64,000 nucleotides of DNA from Mycolicibacterium crocinum (GTDB lineage Bacteria; Actinomycetota; Actinomycetes; Mycobacteriales; Mycobacteriaceae). Of the stretch, positions 59,399-64,000 are shown one piece after another. Every line of letters begins with the position of its first letter. Within the stretch, counting starts at the first letter, position 1. Made by a program: the position numbers and the translations under genes. The DNA is taken from the NCBI RefSeq assembly GCF_022370635.2, contig NZ_CP092362.2, positions 4,774,001 through 4,838,000 of the forward strand, read 5' to 3'. Below the pieces are notes generated by a model. It saw only the letters and a list, made by a program, of their open reading frames with translations. It did no database searches and was not told the DNA's origin.

Positions 59399-60673
59399 AT
59401 GACCGCCCCCACCACCGCGCCCACCCACGGTGACATCGACCTGAGTGCCCGGTCGTTCTGGGCCAAGACCCCGGAAGAAAAAGACGAAGCGTTCGCCGTG
59501 CTCCGCCGGGAGAACCCGGTGCCGTGGAGCAGGCCCGCCGAATCGGATCTGTTACCGCCCGAACTGAACACCAAGGGCTTCTGGTCGTTGACCAAGCTCG
59601 AAGACATCCGGATGGCCAGCCGCCACCCCGAAATCTTCTCCTCCGCCCAAGGCATCACGATGGAGGACTTCGCACCCGAGGCGGTCGAGATCGCCCAGTC
59701 GTTCATCGCGATGGACGCACCCCGACACACCCAGTTGCGCGGCATCACGACCGAGGCCTTCAAGCCGAAAAACGTTCGCCGCCTGGAAGACTGGATCCGC
59801 GGGCACGCCCGCGACCTGGTGACCGAAATGGCCCACCTCGGTGAGGGTGACTTCGTCGAGCTGGTCTCGGTGAAGCTGCCAGGGCGCATCTTCGGCAGTT
59901 TCTTCGGGCTGCCGGAAGGCGATCAGCGCGACAAAGCGGTCCGGGCCGCGCAGCGCCTGGTGGGCTGGACCGACCCGAACATTCGGGGCGACCAAAGCGA
60001 ACTCGAGCTGTTCATGGGCGCGGTGATGGACCTGCATGCGGTAGCCGCCGAACTGATCCCAGAACGTCGGGCACACCCCGGCGACGACCTGCTGACCTGG
60101 ATGGTGCAGGCCGAGTTCGACGGCAAGAAGATGACCGACGACGAACTCAAGGCGTTCTTCGTGCTGATGGGTGTCGCCTCCAACGACACCACCCGGCACG
60201 CCTCGGCACACGCGATCGCCGCGCTCTCCAAATTCCCCGACCAGCGAGCCCTGCTCGTCGCGGATGTCCCGGGCCGCATCGACACCGCGGTCGAGGAAGT
60301 CTTGCGTTGGGGGTCGCCGCTGCTGCACATGCGCCGAACCGCCACCCAAGACGTCACGGTGCGGGGATCGGAGATCAAGGCCGGCGACAAGGTCGTGCTC
60401 TGGTATTACTCGGCCAACCGCGACGAAGATGTCTTCGAAGACCCGCACACCTTCAACATCCTACGAAATCCGAACCCGCACATCGCCTTCGGCGGTGGTG
60501 GTCCGCACTTCTGCCTGGGCGCGGCGTTGGCCCGCACCATGCTGCGCACACTGCTGACCGAGGTGTACACCCGAATTCCGGACATCTCGGCCCCCGAGCC
60601 CGACTATGCGCTGGCCAACTTCATCAACGGCATCAACAGCCTGCCCGCCACCTGGACACCCGAAAAGCGCTGA
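59399..60673 (+). CDS. Cytochrome P450 monooxygenase
   Basis: A 424-residue soluble P450. The haem-binding motif FGGGGPHFCLGAALAR has the thiolate Cys372; the K-helix ExxR is EEVLR; the I-helix oxygen-activating segment reads VASNDTTRHA, with Asn and Asp-Thr-Thr in place of the standard AGxDTT. The overall sequence resembles the mycobacterial lipid and sterol side-chain hydroxylases (CYP124/125/142 group), but I do not assign a substrate. GAGGA precedes the ATG. An alcohol dehydrogenase follows 18 bases later, suggesting stepwise oxidation of an alkyl group. Confidence 0.92.
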   Translation: MTAPTTAPTHGDIDLSARSFWAKTPEEKDEAFAVLRRENPVPWSRPAESDLLPPELNTKGFWSLTKLEDIRMASRHPEIFSSAQGITMEDFAPEAVEIAQSFIAMDAPRHTQLRGITTEAFKPKNVRRLEDWIRGHARDLVTEMAHLGEGDFVELVSVKLPGRIFGSFFGLPEGDQRDKAVRAAQRLVGWTDPNIRGDQSELELFMGAVMDLHAVAAELIPERRAHPGDDLLTWMVQAEFDGKKMTDDELKAFFVLMGVASNDTTRHASAHAIAALSKFPDQRALLVADVPGRIDTAVEEVLRWGSPLLHMRRTATQDVTVRGSEIKAGDKVVLWYYSANRDEDVFEDPHTFNILRNPNPHIAFGGGGPHFCLGAALARTMLRTLLTEVYTRIPDISAPEPDYALANFINGINSLPATWTPEKR

Positions 60674-60691
60674 CACACAAGGAGACCTGCT

Positions 60692-61798
60692 ATGAAGACC
60701 AAGGCCGCAGTGTTGTGGGGGCTGCACCAGAAATGGGAAATCGAGGAGGTAGAACTCGACGGACCCAAGCAGGACGAAGTACTGGTCAAGTTGACCGCGA
60801 GCGGACTCTGTCACTCCGATGACCATCTGGTCACCGGCGACATGCCGATGCAACTGCCGGTGGTCGGCGGTCATGAGGGCGCCGGCGTGGTCGTCGAGGT
60901 CGGTCCCGGCGTCAAGGACGTCGTCGCAGGTGATCCCGTGGTGCTGAGCTTCATTCCGGCCTGCGGTCGTTGCGAGCCGTGCGCCCGCGGGATGAGCAAC
61001 CTGTGTGTGCTCGGTGCGGCGATCATCGCCGGGCCCCAACTCGACGGCACCTTCCGCTTCCATGCCCGGGGTCAGGGCTTGGGTCAGATGTGTGTCCTCG
61101 GAACGTTTTCCGAATACACGGTGGTGCCGGTGTCGTCGGTGGTCAAGGTGGATCCATCGGTCGCGCTCGACACCGCCGCGCTGGTCGGCTGCGGTGTCAC
61201 CACCGGATACGGCAGTGCGGTGCGGACCGGGGAGACCCGAGACGGCGATGTCGTCGTGGTGATGGGTGTCGGAGGCATCGGGATCAATGCGGTCCAGGGG
61301 GCGCGCATCGCCGGCGCCCGGATGATCGTGGCGCTCGACCCGGTCGAGTACAAGCGCACCCGATCGCTGGAGTTCGGCGCGACGCACGCAGCCGCCACCG
61401 TCGAGGAGGCCCAGGCACTGATCGCCGACATGACCCGCGGCGCGATGGCCGACGTCTGTGTGGTCAGCACCGACGTCGCCGAAGGTGCCTACGTCGCCCA
61501 GGCCTTGAGTCTCGTCGGCAAGCGGGGCCGAGTGGTGATGACGGCTATCCCGCACCCGACCGACACCTCCGTCGACATGTCGCTCTTCGACCTCACGCTG
61601 TACGAAAAGCAGGTCCGCGGATCGCTTTTCGGCTCATCCAGTCCCCGCCGCGACATCCCGCGGCTGCTCGAACTCCACAGCTCCGGACAACTGAAGCTCG
61701 ATGAACTGGTCACCCGCGAGTACTCCCTCGAGGACATCAACCAGGGCTATGCCGACATGCACGCCGGAGTGAACCTGCGCGGTCTGATCCGATTCTGA
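60692..61798 (+). CDS. NDMA-dependent-type zinc alcohol dehydrogenase
   Basis: A 368-residue medium-chain dehydrogenase. Catalytic zinc ligands are in GLCHSDDH and GGHEGAG; the structural zinc lobe is CGRCEPCARGMSNLC; the NAD fold is GVGGIG. Features match the nicotinoprotein (N,N-dimethyl-nitrosoaniline-reactive) class that in actinobacteria works with mycofactocin; this link is from family knowledge. AAGGAG lies about seven bases before the ATG. It probably oxidises the alcohol made by the P450 upstream. Confidence 0.88.
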   Translation: MKTKAAVLWGLHQKWEIEEVELDGPKQDEVLVKLTASGLCHSDDHLVTGDMPMQLPVVGGHEGAGVVVEVGPGVKDVVAGDPVVLSFIPACGRCEPCARGMSNLCVLGAAIIAGPQLDGTFRFHARGQGLGQMCVLGTFSEYTVVPVSSVVKVDPSVALDTAALVGCGVTTGYGSAVRTGETRDGDVVVVMGVGGIGINAVQGARIAGARMIVALDPVEYKRTRSLEFGATHAAATVEEAQALIADMTRGAMADVCVVSTDVAEGAYVAQALSLVGKRGRVVMTAIPHPTDTSVDMSLFDLTLYEKQVRGSLFGSSSPRRDIPRLLELHSSGQLKLDELVTREYSLEDINQGYADMHAGVNLRGLIRF

Positions 61799-61805
61799 TC
61801 GACCC

Positions 61806-61834
61806 TTCACGTTCGGGGCGCGACTGGCTATTGT
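61806..61834 (+). promoter_or_regulatory. Candidate promoter for the Cys-rich peptide gene
   Basis: TTCACG (61806-61811) and TATTGT (61829-61834) are separated by 17 bases and end 30 bases before the ATG. Confidence 0.45.
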
Positions 61835-61864
61835 GAGGTGGATCACGCTGAGGAGATGATCACG

Positions 61865-61969
61865 ATGCCGGATCCCATGCACACCGGTGGCTGCACCTGT
61901 CGTTGCAATGCCTGCGACGGCGGCCACCACTGTCACAACATCGGTAGCGGCTGCAAAGTCAAGCTTTAG
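61865..61969 (+). CDS. 34-residue Cys/His-rich peptide, possible metallothionein
   Basis: The peptide reads MPDPMHTGGCTCRCNACDGG then HHCHNIGSGCKVKL. Six Cys and four His in 34 residues, in CxCxCxxC spacing, are what one expects of a small Zn or Cu binding protein. It is not the known M. tuberculosis MymT by sequence. AGGAG lies nine bases before the ATG at 61865; an ATG at 61856 directly abuts that site and is less likely. A strong terminator follows by four bases, so the unit is a complete small gene with a candidate promoter of its own. Confidence 0.75.
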   Translation: MPDPMHTGGCTCRCNACDGGHHCHNIGSGCKVKL

Positions 61970-61973
61970 TTCC

Positions 61974-62011
61974 AGAGACGCCGCCACCGACATCACGGTG
62001 GCGGCGTCTCT
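61974..62011 (+). terminator. Strong intrinsic terminator after the Cys-rich peptide
   Basis: A perfect 16-bp stem (AGAGACGCCGCCACCG and its complement) with a six-base loop ACATCA, followed by ATTCTTGTTT. This is the most canonical terminator of the window. Confidence 0.88.
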
Positions 62012-62074
62012 ATTCTTGTTTGCCTGCTCCCTCCCCGGGTATCGATCTGGGACAACTCGAGGGAGGGAACATCC

Positions 62075-62548
62075 ATGTCAGTCACAATCACCCGAACGCG
62101 GGGATATACGGCGGTCCAGAAGGCAGCATTCGCTGTTGGGGCGGTCTTCCTTTTGGTGGGCATCCTCGGCTTCATCCCGGGCATCACCACCAACTACGAC
62201 ATGCTGCAGGGCGCAGGCCACCACTCCGGAGCTCAGCTGCTGGGGATCTTCAACGTGTCGGTGCTGCACAACATCGTTCACCTGATCTTCGGCGTAGCCG
62301 GACTGCTGCTGGCCCGGGCCGTCAACACCGCCCGCGGCTACCTGATCGGCGGTGGCGTCATCTACCTGGTGCTCTGGCTCTACGGACTGGTGATCGACCG
62401 CGAAAGCCAGGCCAACTTCATCCCGGTCAACACCGCCGACAATTGGCTGCACTTCGTCCTCGGCGCCGCGATGATCGCCCTTGGCGTGCTGCTCACCCGG
62501 CGTACTGCGATGACGTCGGATACCGCGGTGCCGCGCACGACGCGCTGA
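62075..62548 (+). CDS. DUF4383 membrane protein (first of two)
   Basis: A 157-residue protein with four membrane helices. It shares with the next gene the segments FIPGITTNYD, NVSVLHNIVHLIFGVAGLLL, AYLIGG-like RGYLIGGGVIY and NTADNWLHFVLG, all typical of DUF4383. Function is unknown; several members are stress-related. GGGAGG lies seven bases before the ATG. Confidence 0.88.
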   Translation: MSVTITRTRGYTAVQKAAFAVGAVFLLVGILGFIPGITTNYDMLQGAGHHSGAQLLGIFNVSVLHNIVHLIFGVAGLLLARAVNTARGYLIGGGVIYLVLWLYGLVIDRESQANFIPVNTADNWLHFVLGAAMIALGVLLTRRTAMTSDTAVPRTTR

Positions 62549-62577
62549 CCGCGGGTTGATCGCGCGTATTGACGGGT

Positions 62578-63087
62578 ATGCAGACTTCCGTGGAGACAGC
62601 CCGTTCCGGCAGGCTCCAGCGACCGCGGATCGGCCTGCTGGCGGTACAGGGGGCCGCGGTGCTTGTCGCCGCGGCATTCCTCGCCGTCGCGATCGCCGGC
62701 TTCATCCCCGGGCTGACCACCCACTTGGATCAGCTGCACTGGGCGCACGGCTCGCACTCTGAACTCTTCGGCGTCTTCGAGGTGTCGGTGGTGCACAACC
62801 TCTTCCACCTCGCGTTCGGCGTGGCGGGCCTGGTGCTCGCGCGCACGTTCGCCCGTGCGCGGGCCTACCTGATCGGCGGCGGGGTGATCTATCTCGGCCT
62901 GTGGGTGTACGGCCTGCTGATCGACCTCGCCGGGCCGCGAAACATGCTGCCACTCAACAACGCCGACAACTGGCTGCACTTCGCGATCGGCGTGGTGATG
63001 GTCGTGCTGGGCCTCACGCTGGCGGGCACCAAGACGCCCACCGGGGCCGACGGAGAGCCGCTGATCCTGCCGGAGGACGAGGACTGA
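62578..63087 (+). CDS. DUF4383 membrane protein (second of two)
   Basis: A 169-residue paralogue of the previous gene with the same four helices and a longer acidic C-terminus (ADGEPLILPEDED). The ATG at 62578 was chosen; a TTG at 62569 is in frame. Tandem duplication followed by divergence is likely. Confidence 0.87.
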   Translation: MQTSVETARSGRLQRPRIGLLAVQGAAVLVAAAFLAVAIAGFIPGLTTHLDQLHWAHGSHSELFGVFEVSVVHNLFHLAFGVAGLVLARTFARARAYLIGGGVIYLGLWVYGLLIDLAGPRNMLPLNNADNWLHFAIGVVMVVLGLTLAGTKTPTGADGEPLILPEDED

Positions 63088-63094
63088 GCGACGC

Positions 63095-64000
63095 TCAGGC
63101 GATCGACAGCGCGATGCCGTCGAGGATGTCATGCTCGCTGACCACCAGTTCGTCGATGCCGGCCCGCTGCCCCAACGCGTAGGCCAGCTCCTCGACGACG
63201 ATCGAGCCGCCGCCGATCACGTCCACGCGGCCTTCGTGCATCGGGCCGAGCGCGGCGCGCTGCTTGCGGGTCATCCCGACGAGCTGGTCGCAGACCGCCA
63301 AGAGATCCGGGAAGCCGACGCGGGAGAGGTGGATCGCCTCCGGGTCGTAGGTGGTCAGGTGTTGGGCCAGTGCGGCGATCGTGGTGAAGGTGCCCGCCAC
63401 GCCGACCCAGGTTTTGGCCTGATCGACCGGCACCACCCGCAGCGCCTCGCCGAGCCGTTCCCGCACCACATCCCGCGCGGCAGCGATCTCGGCCGCGGTC
63501 GGCGGATCGGAGTGCAGGCAGCGCTCGGTGAGCCGCACGCAGCCGATATCGGCCGAGAAACTGGCCTGCACGCCGCCCGCCTCGTTACCCAGCACCACTT
63601 CGGTGGAACCGCCGCCGAGGTCGACAACCACGAAAGGTGCTGCGGCACTATCAAGTTCACCTACCGCGCCGTTGAAGGACAACTCGGCTTCCTCCTCGCC
63701 GGTGATCACCTCGGCGACCGCACCGGGCACCGCCGGGTCCAGCACCTCGGCGGTCATCGCGAAGAACTCGTCGCGGTTGGACGCATCCCGCGTCGCTGAC
63801 GTCGCGACCATCCGCACCTTGCCGACGTCGAACTGTTTCAGCAAGGCGGCGTAGTCGGCCAGTGCGGCCCGCGTGCGGGCCAACGCATCCGGGGCGAACT
63901 GCCCGGTGGCGTCGACACCTTGCCCCAGCCGCACGATGCGCATCTCCCGGTGCACATCGTGGAGGCGCCCGGCGGCCAGGTCGGCGATCAGCAGCCGGAT
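63095..64000 (-). CDS. ppx: Exopolyphosphatase Ppx/GppA family (N-terminus outside window)
   Basis: The last 301 residues of a Ppx/GppA phosphatase; the frame is open to the right edge. The ASKHA-fold motifs are VATSATRDASNRDEF and VVVDLGGGSTEVVLG; HEGRVDVIGGGSIVVEEL lies near the end. The enzyme hydrolyses polyphosphate or guanosine pentaphosphate; the short length fits mycobacterial Ppx1 (Rv0496-like). It is convergent with the DUF4383 genes, seven bases apart. Confidence 0.92.
   Translation of the reverse strand: MRLLIADLAAGRLHDVHREMRIVRLGQGVDATGQFAPDALARTRAALADYAALLKQFDVGKVRMVATSATRDASNRDEFFAMTAEVLDPAVPGAVAEVITGEEEAELSFNGAVGELDSAAAPFVVVDLGGGSTEVVLGNEAGGVQASFSADIGCVRLTERCLHSDPPTAAEIAAARDVVRERLGEALRVVPVDQAKTWVGVAGTFTTIAALAQHLTTYDPEAIHLSRVGFPDLLAVCDQLVGMTRKQRAALGPMHEGRVDVIGGGSIVVEELAYALGQRAGIDELVVSEHDILDGIALSIA

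Noticed and set aside
1..64000. CRISPR arrays, tRNA or rRNA genes, insertion sequences
   Set aside because: No regularly spaced repeats, cloverleaf-like sequences, rRNA segments or transposase frames were seen by eye; short tRNA genes could only be excluded fully by a covariance search.

Overview
The window is high-GC actinobacterial DNA, and its gene content points to a non-tuberculous, probably rapidly growing Mycobacterium (Mycolicibacterium). The markers are an MspA-type porin, the mycothiol gene mshB, the F420 gene fbiC, lpqW, a complete ESX-4 type VII secretion locus, tandem cutinases and a mycobacterial-order alpha-operon. No rRNA, tRNA, CRISPR array, insertion sequence or prophage gene was seen, and no gene-free stretch exceeds about 300 bases.

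Layout. 0-6.5 kb: the end of an acyltransferase, a TauE/SafE permease, and the proline catabolic pair pruA-pruB divergent from its regulator pruC across a 20-bp perfect palindrome; then an MspA-like porin. 6.6-22.6 kb: dapC-like aminotransferase, fdxC, fbiC, mshB, a CLC channel, a methyltransferase, lpqW, typA and a YrhK-type membrane protein. Three exported proteins with Lys/Ser/Thr/Ala-rich tails interrupt this block. From memory of the M. tuberculosis map, the conserved genes follow the Rv1188-Rv1165 order in reverse, and the three exported proteins sit where PE/PPE genes lie there. 22.7-32.5 kb: a small zinc-ribbon membrane protein, then ESX-4. 32.5-41.7 kb: a CGNR regulator and EamA exporter, four tandem cutinases, and truA-rplQ-rpoA-rpsD-rpsK-rpsM-rpmJ-infA. 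42.0-48.8 kb: an unusual two-gene redox signalling unit (receiver/thioredoxin-fold/thioredoxin-reductase-like fusion plus a cyclic-nucleotide-binding-fold histidine kinase), three tandem LLM-class flavin oxidoreductases, and rmlB. 48.9-57.0 kb: a co-linear kdpFABCDE potassium operon led by an extra 27-codon gene. 57.0-62.0 kb: a [3Fe-4S] ferredoxin, a divergent response regulator/histidine kinase pair, a P450, an NDMA-type alcohol dehydrogenase and a 34-residue Cys/His-rich peptide ending in a strong terminator. 62.0-64.0 kb: two DUF4383 membrane proteins and the start of the window's last gene, ppx/gppA, cut by the right edge.

The genes make several functional units. These are proline to glutamate catabolism under a divergent PucR-type regulator; F420 synthesis (fbiC) and three probable F420 users; ESX-4 secretion with its paired substrates; core transcription and translation; high-affinity K+ uptake with its own sensor and regulator; and a P450/ferredoxin/alcohol dehydrogenase oxidation module.

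Ten genes carry a TANNNT box 6-8 bases before the start codon, the signature of leaderless mycobacterial transcripts, and I used this to choose several starts. Three genes seem to lack ATG, GTG or TTG at the best start, and CTG may be used. The best candidate for an undescribed system is the redox signalling unit at 42.0-45.2 kb.
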